From positions 69,104,637 through 69,168,636 of the forward strand of contig CM068584.1 of assembly GCA_035048485.1 (NCBI GenBank): a stretch of DNA of 64,000 nt, read 5' to 3'. A program made the translations under genes and the position numbers. Each line of letters starts with the position of its first letter. Within the stretch, counting starts at the first letter, position 1. The notes beneath the pieces are model-generated. The model was not told where the DNA came from. It saw nothing but the letters and a program-made list of their open reading frames with translations, and made no database searches. This DNA is from Pteria penguin (lineage: Eukaryota > Mollusca > Bivalvia > Pterioida > Pteriidae). Below, in pieces: positions 39,301-54,300 of this stretch.

Positions 39301-42300
39301 CGACCAGAAATTTATTATGAATATAAATTTATAGTGACTAGAAATTTAAGACCACATGACTATTAAGCTGAATAGAATTGTTATGAAATATTTTCGATTA
39401 CGTCAAAGTGAATCGTATTGACCAGTGTAGATTTTCCCAAGACTTTCTGAGTAAAGCAACACTGACGTAATTTATGTTTGATACAAATTGAATGTATCTA
39501 AATTCTTACCGAGTTTCTGACAAATTTACCACCAGATGGCGCGCTGTTTGGTTCGTTGGGGGCCCAGTTCTGGAAGGAGAAGGGCGAGTTGTCCTGCCAA
39601 TAGAATTTGCTGTTGTGTCGGAGCTTGTTCAATCCTATCCATACACTGAACGAATACTTCTGTAGATTTGCCGTCAAGTATTCTACAGACAAATGTAGAT
39701 TTAAATTGAAGGAAAGAACGGACAAGTTTATGGTAATATTTTAGGGAGTTGTATAATGTGAAATATTTTTTCACAGTGTGATTAAAATCCATGCGCGGAT
39801 ACAGAGGGGGGGGGGGAGGGGTAGGGGGCTCTGGACCCCCCTGGAATCCGAAAATTTTACCAAAAAAAGGTAATATTTGGGTATTTTGGGGGTTGGACCC
39901 CCCTCGTCTAAGAGAAAAAATTACCTTTTTTGGTTGGACCCCCTCTGACAAAAAATTCTGGATCCGCGCATGAAATCATATTTCTTTTCCGCTTCTCTAT
40001 TTGTCCAATTGCGGATAAATATTTGTCGAAGCCCCGTAAAGGGTCATGTTCTGGTGAACTCTGAAGACGTCTCAGTCACCGAAACCGTTATTTCCCATGG
40101 CTCATCAATGATTCGGCTAGGCATGTGCAAGTGACGTAATATGTAACAAACACTGTTCAAAAACTACATTGTGGGTCATGCACGCCGGGGATGATAATTT
40201 CATTTCTAGGAATTCGTAGCCGATCCACTGATTGGCTGAAAACCAGAGTTTAACAGAACATGACACCTTACGGGGTTTCGCCAGATCTTTATCCGCAATG
40301 AAACAAATAGAAAAGTGGAATAAAGATATGGTTTTAATCAAATTGGTCTTTTATTGAATTCTGAAAACATAAATGGCGCATTTCTGCATTGTACTAAATA
40401 TCTGACGCCAGATCGAAAGTCGTTAGCTCACCATTAGCAAGTAATTAAACTTTTTCATTATGGATAGTGTCAATAGCAAAATTCGATTAGAGTTACGTCC
40501 CTTTCCATCATCTCGGGGGTATGTACATGTGCATAAATCATTCTTATTATGTCAGAGATGCAGGAAGAAAGTATGCTTCTTATGTATAATGTGACTATCG
40601 AACAACCAAAAAAAATGTTTTCACACAGATGAAAATATAGATAATGTATCAACAAGAATAATATGAATGTGAAGCAAAAACTTGACAAGGGAAATAATAG
40701 ACAAATAGACTAATAATAATAATAATAAACCAGTTATTATTTAAACAGGATACGATTCTACAGGTGATTAGCTGTCACGTGATACATCTGAGTCAGCAGT
40801 CGTTTATGATGGGTAGCTATCAGTCAGTGTGATTGCTATTGGAGGTATAATACTATTTCTCCCTATCCCCAGGGCCGAGTTCCATGAACAGGCTAGCTTT
40901 GTGTCATATGCAAAGTCGTTCGTGCAGTTTTCTAATCTAGTTATATTAGTAACCACCTGTTCATTGTGATTAAAATTGGGCAACAATACTCTAGTGTTAG
41001 TACCTTTAGTACTTTGATTATATTAGTTGCCACTTATTCGCTTCCTTACCTTGCTCTGTAATGGAGTTAATAGACGCTATATCTGACCCGGGGTAGTCAT
41101 GGCGACAGGAGTCTCTGGCACTCTGCCAATTCTTTGTCATATTTATTATGGCATAACATTTATTACCTGTGAAAAGACGCAGAAATTAAAGCAATTTAAA
41201 ATGATATTTACATATAGGAAGATTTAAACTTAAAACGGGTTAAGGCAAACTGATGGAGACATCAATCAATTACATGCATCTTGTTCAAATTCATGTATAG
41301 ACACAGTGCTGAATTATATTTGTTTCGTCTGTATGTAAGGGCATTCACGGCGGGTGTGGCTAGCCAAACAGGAGACGCCCACTCCTCCCGGGCACCTGAT
41401 CTCACCTCTGACTTTCAATGGTCCGTGAATGCCCGCTGTGGTACATTGTATTTAGTGCGATAGACATGTGACATTAGTTATTTTCGTACTTTATATTGAC
41501 TGCCACCTTACATCCGCACAAAAATCAATTTATTAGTTTATCAGTTTTGTTTTTAGTGCACTCCACTACAAAATAATTTCACCCATATGATGGTCGCGCC
41601 AGCTGAGGCACATGACTCCATATTTTGTCCTACGCATTTGACCAAAGGGATCTTTTGTGTGCCGACATGTCCTACGATTGTCAAATTCGAAGTTCGGATA
41701 TTTTACACACAAAAAGCTCAAAATACAAATATAATTTGTATGTGTGTATGGTTGATGTGCTAGTCTGGCATCGATGACGATGAGGGGCGTGACCTTCATG
41801 TTACTTACTGTTGGGGACTGGTTTGAAGTGTGGGTCAGGACAGCCTCCATTAATGAGGGGCGGAGCTTGGGTGCTAATGGGCTTGGTGGCGGAACTACTG
41901 AGACGTTTACAAATGAAGGGTATCACGCTGTTACAATTCTCATCATTCCACGTTCCTGAAAAAAGTGAAGATAAATAATGAATAATATCTGATTAACGAA
42001 AAAATGGCAATAATTATGATAATCTCTCATTCTGAGTACCCCAATTTCAATAAAGTTCTAAAGGTATGACAATCTCTACCTCCAAATCGAGTGAATTAAA
42101 ATGTACAAAAACAACTCTTCCGATAGTCTCTGTTCTGCTTAGCACTTGACATTTTAAGTCACGTGATATATCACATGATACATCATATGATACGTCACAT
42201 GATACTTACCACCGAATATGTTGAGATTGGCACAGCGTTCTCCACCGAAAGCATCGTTTGGTTCATGCGGTCTCCAGTTGTCAAAGTCCGTCAGCGTGCC

Positions 42301-45300
42301 GTCAGACCAGCTACAATGAACAAGATATTGGTACAGACCAGATATATAGGCGCATTCAATCGGCGGGGCGATCCTCACACAAGGTTTCCAGAGAGCATTC
42401 CAGTTGGTTCCTACCTGTATATTTTGTGTTAAATCACCTCTTTAATACATAATTCTTTCGGTGACATGTTGCCATGGTGACGTGGTGATATGATGACTTG
42501 GTATCATGGTGACGTGGTGGCATGGTAACAAGAAGTATAGCACAGAATTTTACACCCACGCAACAGACCCGCTTGCCACGCCCATCGCGACATGTGACCA
42601 CGCCTACCATGACATGTGACCACGTTTACCATGACACGTGACCACGCCCACCGCGTCATGTGACCACGCCTACCGTGACCTTAGTTTATATTCTCACCCA
42701 CAAGACAGGACACAACGAGTCTCCGGCGGGACTCGAACCCTGCACCTATTAGTTTATGATCAAGCTACTCTTCTGCCAAATAAAAGAAGGCTTACGATAT
42801 GTATGAAGTAAACAGTGGAATTACGTAATTCCTAAAAATGTGACGACATTTGTTGTTGTTGAAGCAGTTTATTTTCATTTTAGTTGATGAGAAATCTTCT
42901 ATGTCAAAGGAAAATAACGGTCTGATACTCAATAAAGGAATAGATATTCCCTGAGACACATCAAGTGAGATATTTCCAGTGAGATATGCCAAGTGTGCTG
43001 ATTTGAATGAAACTGTGCCCATTTGGATAGAGATATTTTGTGTGATATTTTAAATGAGATAAATAACGTGTGACAGTAAGGATGTGATAATATCAATCGA
43101 GATGCTTTTTGGATTGTGATACAATACGGATGATAATCTAGCTGAGATAAATTTAGAGTAATACTTTGATGGACATACATTTAGTGTGATATTTGATTGA
43201 CATTGCATAGAGAAAAAAATGACTGGGATAGAATAAGTGTGATATTTTCGGTGAGAGGCATTTATTGTGATATTTTGATTGAGATAAAATCAGTGATATA
43301 TTTTGGGTGTGAGGTATGTGTTTTGGTTATTTTAGCTCGAGATACATCGCGCTATTTTGTGAGATGGGTATATTGAGATATTATCTCACACGTAGGTCCC
43401 ATGTCTCTGCAGCTCGTTGAGACCTATCCAGAAGTCGTTCCTCCCCAGCTTGCTTGTCTTCAAATGCAAAACACGATATTAATCGCCATGGTACTCAAAA
43501 GGAGACAACAATTTTGGAAACAATTTTTTGTAATCAATTTTATAACTCTATTTCAGGAAGGATGTAGGAATACATAAAATGAAGAACCAATCAAAGTAAG
43601 AAGATATGAAATGAAAATGAATGAAAATGAAAGAGTAATTTTTGGACATTTGTTAGCGCTATCCAGAAAAATTATCAGAATGTAGACTTAGAATTTTCGA
43701 ACAAAATGCTACCTGTCCAAGGATAAGGTTGTTCTCGTCCAGTGAGTGAATGCTGACCAGCTCAGATCCCATGCCGTTACAGTATGCGCGCGCATCATAC
43801 CAACTCTTTGACACGTTCGTCACGAACATGTAACAATAGTTTTGGTAGGATAGCCAACCTGATCCACAAGCTGCCGCTGAAAATAAACGACGTATGAAAT
43901 CAGTCTTGTAGCGAACATGATCAACAACAACAACAACATCAACAACATACAAAATAAATCTTGTAGACAAACCTGATCAACAAGTTGCCACAGAAAAGTG
44001 AAGAATAACGCTCAACTTTTGAGTACACTTCATATTGGAAGACAAAAGAAGAAAATAGACAACATATAAATAAATCTTGCAGGTCGACCTACCTAATATA
44101 TAAATAAATTAAATAAAAAAAAAACCAAACAGACAAACAAATAAACAAAACAAACCTCAAAAAATGAACCCCCCCCCCCCCCCATATAAAGACAAACAAG
44201 AAAAAAAACCAAAAAACCAAATAAATAATATAGACAAAAACTAAATATAGCAAGGAAAACAAGCTATGTTTGTGAAACACTAATGCGACACCAAAGTCCA
44301 AATACTAATTTTGGACGTAAAGGTCATTGTCAAGATCAAAAGGTCATCGATTTTGGTGTCATTTGAAAGGTTTTCATTAGTTGAGTACGCATGTCAAATA
44401 TGAAGTTTCTATCCTTCACGGTTCAAAAGTTATAGCCATGGTTAAAGTTGAAGACAGACAAGCAATTAAAACAAAACAATATGCCTCAGATCTATCACGA
44501 CACAGACAGACATACACCTATACATACAAATATCCGCTGCTTTAATATCAACAGGATGAGCTAAACATTCCACAAAAATTATGATCAGGAATTCTCAATG
44601 TCAAATCTGATAAAGTATAGGAGTTTGAGAAAACCCTCCAGTAGCATAATTCTCCATGTGCAATGCTCGCGACATCTTGTTCTCCTTGTTCCCTCTGTGG
44701 TGTGGCCTTCAGAATTATCTACTCATAAGGAGGGGTGTAAAATCTGTCATTTCGAAGAATAACTTATAAAACTCGACCACAAATGTCGTCGTCTTGACTT
44801 GGTCTGTTTAAGATAGAATAAGTAGTCCTCCAAAGGGAAGTAAAATACACTAAAAGAAACAACACAAACACTCTTTGCCGCAAATTTTCGGCCTCCTGGC
44901 GTTTATCAAGCAATTGTTAAAAAAGTACTTTTCTAACAATTGCTTTATAAAGGCCAGGAGGCCGAAAATTTGCGGCAAAGAGTGTTTGTGTTGTTTCTTT
45001 TGGTCTGTTTACATACACACTATCGGAACTCCGCTTCTAGTATGTATTCAATATAATATTTTTCAAATTCGACAAATGATAAACCTCATTTCTAAAACAT
45101 CCTGAAATTTTAATTGATCAACCCCGGGCACTATCTGCTTTCTCAAGATGAATGATGTTACATATAGTCTTTAGAGAATTGATTTTAATGATCATGTTTT
45201 TATACTAAAGATCAACTCTTTTGAAAGGCCACCTCTGTGTAAAGGTCACGTCTGTAGAAAGGTCACCTCTGTATGAAGGTCACTTCTGTAATGAATGCCA

Positions 45301-48300
45301 TCTCTGTATAAAGGTCACCTTTGGATAAAAGTCACCTCTGTATAAAGGTCATCTCTGTATAAAAGTCACATATGTATAAAGGTCACCTCTGTATAAAGGT
45401 CACTTGCAAGTCTTCCATTGGGTGCCCTTTTACACAAGTTTGGCTGTGGTATTGATTGGAAAAATATTAAATACACATTTAATGGAAGAGAAGTATAAAT
45501 CGATGATTTTATAATAATGACCGTGAGTCAGGTTGCGAGTTACTATCAATGACATATCGGACACAGTGTTAAGGGACAGTGACCATTTACAAAAAAAAAA
45601 CATGATAAGCGCGAAAACAGACCTTCAGGATGCAAAGAGAAGATAACTCGTGCCCGACCGATGGTCGTATTTCTCTCCCTACCACTTTCCTATTATTACA
45701 AAAGATACCGACAATTCTGTAGTCTGAATTAAGAGTACACTATCTGCATAAGAGACTTACATGTGGCAGCTGTAGGGGGCGCCACCGAGGTGCTCAGCTG
45801 GACTCCTGTAAGTAAAAGAATGATGTCAGTCACCATTAAGACGAGTAAAACTCTCAAGCAAAAAGTAGATCAAACCACAGAGATGTAACTTTACATTGAT
45901 ACATGGCAGTCTCTACATACCTCGGTTTCTGATAGATTCCTCGGGTTTTACATACCTCGTGGCTGATACTTACCTCGGTATTTCTTTTTATTCACTCAAC
46001 TACTTCAAACATAAAACGTCAACTAATATTTCAAATTACCCCGGACAAGGATATTTACCTCGCTTTTTTTCTTTTTTCCTTTCTTACTTTTTTTCCCTTT
46101 TTTTTTTTAAATTTTTTGTTGTTTTTCTTTTTTTCTTTTTATTCACTGAACTCGGAATTGAAGTTTATTTCCTTTAGTGTGCTTTCCCTTTGCTCTAGGT
46201 AATGACCTCGGTTGTATCATTCACCTCGTCCCCGATGGTTACCACACTTTTACCTACCCGGACATCTTATGTTTACCTCGGTCTCTTCTGAATACCTGGG
46301 TTTTACCTACCTCCATATCTTATGGCTTCCTCGAGTATATCTACCTCTATATCTTATGGTTTCCTCGGTTTTATCTACCAGGACCTCTAATGCTTATCTC
46401 TGTCTTCTCTGATAACCTCAGCTTTACCTATCTAGAGATCATATAATTACCTCGGTTTTATCTCCCTCAGGTTTACCTACCTCGGGCTACTTTACAGATG
46501 TAGTTCATGGAGAAGAAACAATTGTTATCATTCCACTTGCGTGTGGACATATCGATCTGGACACAGTCCTCCTGATGATTATAGTCATTAGGCTCACTCG
46601 GACTCCAGCTTGTGTAATCCGTCCCACTACCATCTGACCACACGTGACCCGCCTCGGTCGCCCTGTCATTCAGACCGATCCAGTAGCCAGAGTATCGGGC
46701 GCTTCCACTGAAAGTAGATATACCATAAGAATCACACGGGGTTTCTATAAATAGGTTGTATACTTTGACGTCACACAAAGATTATTGCAATTGTTTGGTG
46801 ACGGCACCTGTCTGATGCAATGTATAATATTTTAACGTGAAGGATATTTTACGTGCCGCCATCTTTCGTGACACGTGAAATCAGACAATCTGATTGCAAT
46901 CTGTTATCTTGTTTTATAAAAATTGCAAGATGTTAGATGTCCATTGTTTGGCTCAAGTACCTATATTTGCAATAAGCCAAGGAGATGTAAAATCAAATCA
47001 TGATTGCTGCGCTTATGTCTTTCATATTTTAATACAATTTATATGTATATGAGAGATGCATGGTAAATTTCACGTAGATAGATTGTGTCTTTATATAAAA
47101 AATTAAGACATGAGATCCTGGGATTTTACTGTCTCAGCCGTAGGACGCAACACGGCGGGGACCCGATCCTCGGACCATGTGACTCGGAGTATGTACCGAC
47201 CGAGCTGAGCATGCTCCTTCTATGACGATTGATTGATTATTGTTTTACGTCACACCACGAATATTTCACGTATATGGTGACGGCATCTGCCTGATGCAGG
47301 GCATACAAATTTTGACCTTTGTAACGGACCCACCCGAAGCAGTGAGAGACCTTTAACGTGCCATATATACCACGACACGGGGCCTCGGATTTTACTGTCT
47401 AATCCGAAAGACAGGACACCGGCATGACCAGAGCGGGACTCGAACCCCAGCCTCCCGATCAGGAATCCAGCGCGATACCACTAGGCCACGCCCGCTTGCT
47501 CCTATGAAGAGAGCATATATATCAAACTAATGTAACGCATGCTTCCCACCCCCTCCTGTAGCTAGTATTAACTATCTCCCCAGAGTAATGCATGCTTCCC
47601 ACCCTCTCCTGTAGCTAGTATTAACATATCTCCCCAGAGTAACGCATGCCTCCCACCCTCTCCTGTAGCTAGTATTAGCATATCTCCCCAGAGTAACGCA
47701 TGCTTCCCACCCTCTCCTGTAGCTAGTATTAGCATATCTCCCCAGAGTAATGCATGCTTCCCACCCTCTCCTGTAGCTAGTATTAACTATCTCCCCAGAG
47801 TAACGCATGCTTCCCACCCTCTCCTGTAGCTAGTATTAGCATATCTCCCCAGAGTAACGCATGCTTCCCACCCCCTCCTGTAGCTAGTATTAGCATATCT
47901 CCCCAGAGTAACGCATGCTTCCCACCCCCTCCTGTAGCTAGTATTAGCATATCTCCCCAGAGTAACGCATGCTTCCCACCCTCTCCTGTAGCTAGTATTA
48001 GCATATCTCCCCAGAGTAATGCATGCTTCCCACCCTCTCCTGTAGCTAGTATTAACTATCTCCCCAGAGTAACGCATGCTTCCCACCCCCTCCTGTAGCT
48101 AGTATTAGCATATCTCCCCAGAGTAACGCATGCTTCCCACCCTCTCCTGTAGCTAGTATTAGCATATCTCCCCAGAGTAATGCATGCTTCCCACCCTCTC
48201 CTGTAGCTAGTATTAACTATCTCCCCAGAGTAACGCATGCTTCCCACCCCCTCCTGTAGCTAGTATTAGCATATCTCCCCAGAGTAACGCATGCTTCCCA

Positions 48301-51300
48301 CCCCCTCCTGTAGCTAGTATTAACTATCTCCCCAGAGTAACGCATGCTTCCCACCCCTCCTGTAGCTAGTATTAGCATATCTCCCCAGAGTAACGCATGC
48401 TTCCCACCGCCTCCTGTAGCTAGTATTAGCATATCTCCCCAGAGTAACGCATGCTTCCCACCCTCTCCTGTAGCAAGTATTAGCATATCTCCCCAGAGTA
48501 ACGCATGCTTCCCACCCTCTCCTGTAGCTAGTATTAACATATCTCCCCAGAGTAATGCATGCTTCCCACCCTCTCCTGTAGCTAGTATTAACTATCTCCC
48601 CAGAGTAATGCATGCTTCCCACCCTCTCCTGTAGCTAGTATTAGCATATCTCCCCAGAGTAACGCATGCTTCCCACCCCCTCCTGTAGCTAGTATTAGCA
48701 TATCTCCCCAGAGTAATGCATGCTTCCCACCCTCTCCTGTAGCTAGTATTAACTATCTCCCCAGAGTAACGCATGCTTCCCACCCCCTCCTGTAGCTAGT
48801 ATTAGCATATCTCCCCAGAGTAACGCATGCTTCCCACCCCCTCCTGTAGCTAGTATTAGCATATCTCCCCAGAGTAACGCATGCTTCCCACCCTCTCCTG
48901 TAGCTAGTATTAGCATATCTCCCCAGAGTAATGCATGCTTCCCACCCTCTCCTGTAGCTAGTATTAGCATATCTCCCCAGAGTAACGCATGCCTCCCACC
49001 CCCTCCTGTAGCTAGTATTAGCATATCTCCCCAGAGTAACGCATGCTTCCCACCCTCTCCTGTAGCTAGTATTAGCATATCTCCCCAGAGTAACACATGC
49101 TTCCCACCCTCTCCTGTAGCTAGTATTAGCATATCTCCCCAGAGTAACGCATGCTTCCCACCCTCTCCTGTAGCTAGTATTAGCATATCTCCCCAGAGTA
49201 ACGCATGCTTCCCACCCTCTCCTGTAGCTAGTATTAACATATCTCCCCAGAGTAACGCATGCTTCCCACCCCCTCCTGTAGCTAGTATTAACATATCTCC
49301 CCAGAGTAATGCATGCTTCCCACCCTCTCCTGTAGCTAGTATTAACATATCTCCCCAGAGTAACGCATGCTTCCCACCCTCTCCTGTAGCTAGTATTAGC
49401 ATATCTCCCCAGAGTAATGCATGCCTCCCACCCTCTCCTGTAGCTAGTATTAGCATATCTCCCCAGAGTAACGCATGCTTCCCACCCCCTCCTGTAGCTA
49501 GTATTAGCATATCTCCCCAGAGTAACGCATGCTTCCCACCCCCTCCTGTAGCTAGTATTAGCATATCTCCCCAGAGTAACGCATGCTTCCCACCCTCTCC
49601 TGTAGCTAGTATTAGCATATCTCCCCAGAGTAACGCATGCTTCCCACCCTCTCCTGTAGCTAGTATTAGCATATCTCCCCAGAGTAACGCATGCTTCCCA
49701 CCCCCTCCTGTAGCTAGTATTAGCATATCTCCCCAGAGTAACGCATGCTTCCCACCGCCTCCTGTAGCTAGTATTAGCATATCTCCCCAGAGTAATGCAT
49801 GCTTCCCACCCTCTCCTGTAGCTAGTATTAGCATATCTCCCCAGAGTAACGCATGCCTCCCACCCCCTCCTGTAGCTAGTATTAGCATATCTCCCTAGAG
49901 TAACGCATGCTTCCCACCCTCTCCTGTAGCTAGTATTAGCATATCTCCCCAGAGTAATGCATGCTTCCCACCCCCTCCTGTAGCTAGTATTAGCATATCT
50001 CCCCAGAGTAATGCATGCTTCCCACCCTCTCCTGTAGCTAGTATTAGCATATCTCCCTAGAGTAACGCATGCTTCCCACCCTCTCCTGTAGCTAGTATTA
50101 GCATATCTCCCCAGAGTAATGCATGCCTCCCACCCCCTCCTGTAGCTAGTATTAGCATATCTCCCCAGAGTAATGCATGCTTCCCACCCTCTCCTGTAGC
50201 TAGTATTAGCATATCTCCCCAGAGTAACGCATGCTTCCCACCCTCTCCTGTAGCTAGTATTAGCATATCTCCCCAGAGTAATGCATGCTTCCCACCCTCT
50301 CCTGTAGCTAGTATTAGCATATCTCCCCAGAGTAACGCATGCTTCCCACCCCCTCCTGTAGCTAGTATTAGCATATCTCCCCAGAGTAACGCATGCTTCC
50401 CACCCCTCCTGTAGCTAGTATTAGCATATCTCCCCAGAGTAACGCATGCTTCCCACCCTCTCCTGTAGCTAGTATTAACTATCTCCCCAGAGTAACGCAT
50501 GCTTCCCACCCCCTCCTGTAGCTAGTATTAGCATATCTCCCCAGAGTAATGCATGCTTCCCACCCTCTCCTGTAGCTAGTATTAACTATCTCCCCAGAGT
50601 AACGCATGCCTCCCACCCCCTCCTGTAGCTAGTATTAGCATATCTCCCCAGAGTAACGCATGCTTCCCACCCTCTCCTGTAGCTAGTATTAGCATATCTC
50701 CCCAGTGTAACGCATGCTTCCCACCCTCTCCTGTAGCTAGTATTAGCATATCTCCCCAGAGTAACGCATGCTTCCCACCCTCTCCTGTAGCTAGTATTAG
50801 CATATCTCCCCAGAGTAACGCATGCTTCCCACCCTCTCCTGTAGCTAGTATTAGCATATCTCCCCAGAGTAACGCATGCTTCCCACCCCCTCCTGTAGCT
50901 AGTATTAGCATATCTCCCCAGAGTAACGCATGCTTCCCACCGCCTCCTGTAGCTATTATTAGCATATCTCCCCAGAGTAATGCATGCCTCCCACCGCCTC
51001 CTGTAGCTAGTATTAGCATATCTCCCCAGAGTAACGCATGCTTCCCACCGCCTCCTGTAGCTAGTATTAGCATATCTCCCCAGAGTAATGCATGCTTCCC
51101 ACCCCCTCCTGTAGCTATTATTAGCATATCTCCCCAGAGTAATGCATGCCTCCCACCGCCTCCTGTAGCTAGTATTAGCATATCTCCCCAGAGTAACGCA
51201 TGCTTCCCACCCCCTCCTGTAGCTAGTATTAGCATATCTCCCCAGAGTAACGCATGCCTCCCACCCTCTCCTGTAGCTAGTATTAGCATATCTCCCCAGA

Positions 51301-54300
51301 GTAACGCATGCTTCCCACCCCCTCCTGTAGCTATTATTAGCATATCTCCCCAGAGTAATGCATGCCTCCCACCGCCTCCTGTAGCTAGTATTAGCATATC
51401 TCCCCAGAGTAACGCATGCTTCCCACCGCCTCCTGTAGCTAGTATTAGCATATCTCCCCAGAGTAACGCATGCTTCCCACCCTCTCCTGTAGCTAGTATT
51501 AGCATATCTCCCCAGAGTAATGCATGCTTCCCACCCCCTCCTGTAGCTAGTATTAGCATATCTCCCCAGAGTAACGCATGCTTCCCACCGCCTCCTGTAG
51601 CTAGTATTAGCATATCTCCCCAGAGTAATGCATGCCTCCCACCCCCTCCTGTAGCTAGTATTAGCATATCTCCCCAGAGTAACGCATGCTTCCCACCCCC
51701 TCCTGTAGCAAGTATTAGCATATCTCCCCAGAGTAACGCATGCTTCCCACCCTCTCCTGTAGCTATTATTAGCATATCTCCCCAGAGTAATGCATGCCTC
51801 CCACCGCCTCCTGTAGCTAGTATTAGCATATCTCCCCAGAGTAACGCATGCTTCCCACCGCCTCCTGTAGCTAGTATTAGCATATCTCCCCAGAGTAACG
51901 CATGCCTCCCACCCTCTCCTGTAGCTAGTATTAGCATATCTCCCCAGAGTAACGCATGCTTCCCACCCCCTCCTGTAGCTAGTATTAGCATATCTCCCCA
52001 GAGTAACGCATGCCTCCCACCCCCTCCTGTAGCAAGTATTAGCATATCTCCCTAGAGTAACGCATTTATGACTTTACAGCTGTACCAATGTTGATTTAAA
52101 GGGACATAGTCCGAGATTGGGAAATTTTAGCATGAAGAGGATAAATTACAACAGTATCTTATTTTTCCTGTATTAAATAAATTACAAACTTTGTGTTAAT
52201 TGCAAAGTTTAAAACTAAAATCCCTCAATGTTTTCGTAGAATAAAGGTAATTGAGTCGAATTAAATTCGGTTGGTATCAATTCCCCAAATAAGGCGATGC
52301 TCCGCCCATAATCGTGCGCATGCGCGGATATTCACTGTAGAAAACAAAAACAAAAAATGGTTCGCATATAGGAATACGAGCACGAGAAAAGCAAAAGTGT
52401 GGTAGAAAATAACTATACACAGACTCAGAGGCGATAAAAAGAAAAGTGGAACAAATGTTAGAATCGGGTAAAGCTCGAGTTTCATTGTCACGTGATTTCC
52501 TCTGACCTCATCAATATTCAAGGAGTTTGCCCGGTTATGTTACAAATTTAGAACGGGCATATCTCGTTAACGACATCGACTTTGGTAACGATACTTTTTA
52601 GATAATATACTAGCAATCGATTGCCGTTTAAGAAATCCGTTTACATTTTTTTTTATACTTTTCCCGACTTCAGTCGGACCATGCTCCTTTAAGGACTGAA
52701 ATAAAGATTTCTATAATTCTATCCACTCAGAGCGCATGATACATTGAAACAGCATCTAATTTCACCTCACACCACATCAGCCAATCAAATTTCTTGATGA
52801 TGACCATCAGCTGCATTCTAGCGAATAGGACAAGCTTGATGTTAACAGTAAAACGCTTAGCTTGTGCTCATCATCCGGGTTCCATTCTCGGACTGCGCCT
52901 CTGTTTCCACGCTTCCATGCCGGGGTATAACTGAAAATATTTTTAAAGCGACGCATATCAAGCACCAACCTACAAAACACCCATCCGTGATCGTGACAAT
53001 GTTCTAACAGCAAACTCACGTGAAATGTATTCACCCGTGACATTGTTGTGTTCATCTACTCACACAAGAAGTGTGACAAAGTCGTTTCAGCATACTCACG
53101 CCAGAAGTGTTCCCGTGACAAAATCCTGTTCCGCCTGACTGTGGATACTAATCAAATCACCACCTAAGCCTCGGCAGTAATCACGTGACTCTTCCCAAGT
53201 CAGCTTAGAGGCTGCTGTCGTGAACCTGTAGGCCTGGGAGATAAAAATAAATAAAAAATAAAACACTTTTTGTGGGATTAGTGAATCATAAGTCGACAAA
53301 ATCTTTGGAATCAGCAAATAAATAAATAAACAAACAAATAAATAAATAAACAAGTAAACAAAAAATAAATAAATAGATAAATAGATAAGCGCCATTATCA
53401 ACGGGATCACATAAAAACTACTCTGGGAGAGATCTGCAAGTCATTAAAGGATACTGCATGTATGTGCAATAACAAGGCATCTGCAGAAACACAAGATGCC
53501 AATATCCAAGATATCGCAATATCGCTCCGTACACAGAATCTCCAGGCTACATCATGTAGATATATATATATATATATATATATTGAAATTCAGTATAGTG
53601 ACGTCATACTTACAAACTCGACCTTGACTTCATACCTTATAGCATGCTGATCCGAATGCCGTGTAGCCTGTGGGACAGGGGACCTGGGTGGGCACGGGCG
53701 TGGTGGTAGGAGTAGTGTAGCCCATCCGGGCTGATTCGCACACAAAGCTGTGTAGCTCTGAGCAATTTTTGTTCAGCCAGAGCCCGATGGGCTGTGTCGT
53801 CTTCAGAGCTACGCATGACGCGATTTCGTTCCCTGCAACGACAGATCATCTTTCAAAAATGTTTTATATTCATATTTTGTTTTGTTTTTTTTTTTCATTT
53901 ATGTACATGTAGGGGCGACACATGCTTGTTGCACATGAAAATAGACTTATGCTAAAGACAGACAGAAACCGCTCTTTATCCTGCCGCTTAGGATTTCTGT
54001 GCCTCATCCGAAATACCCCGAGTGTCATTTGTACCCTAAACCATTCACATTATCAACTGCCCTCTGTCGGTTCACTCTAAAAAAAGTAGTGCGATATCAT
54101 TAATTCAACGGTTGTCAAACTTGTTGTGAAATTTGGTGGTTCAATTAAGTTTGAAAAAATAATCGCAAATTTTGATCGGCTATCGCGATGTGTCAAGTGT
54201 AGCTGTGTGGTGAACAATTTCCCATTATGTGAAGTTTGGGCCGATCCCTAAATACTTGACGTAACATGTGGATCCGCGCTTGATGTTTGGTTTCTGGATT

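Noticed and set aside
39523..39530. GTAAAT as donor of exon 15 after PSGG
   Set aside because: It gives phase 1, whereas both following exons need phase 0. GTAAGA at 39509 fits.
44850..45105. 76-codon plus frame over the intron 9 hairpin
   Set aside because: It reads through both arms of the foldback and has no domain.
8226..47496. tRNA genes at the A-box/B-box sequences
   Set aside because: Each tRNA-like head continues into a shared SINE body and tail. Cloverleaf pairing is not kept and flanking duplications mark them as insertions.
48749..52045. Long minus-strand reading frames (379 and 487 codons) of an 18-residue repeat
   Set aside because: They follow from a stop-free 54-bp unit, lie within an intron of gene A between two halves of one CTLD, and start and stop wherever a unit is 53 bp long.
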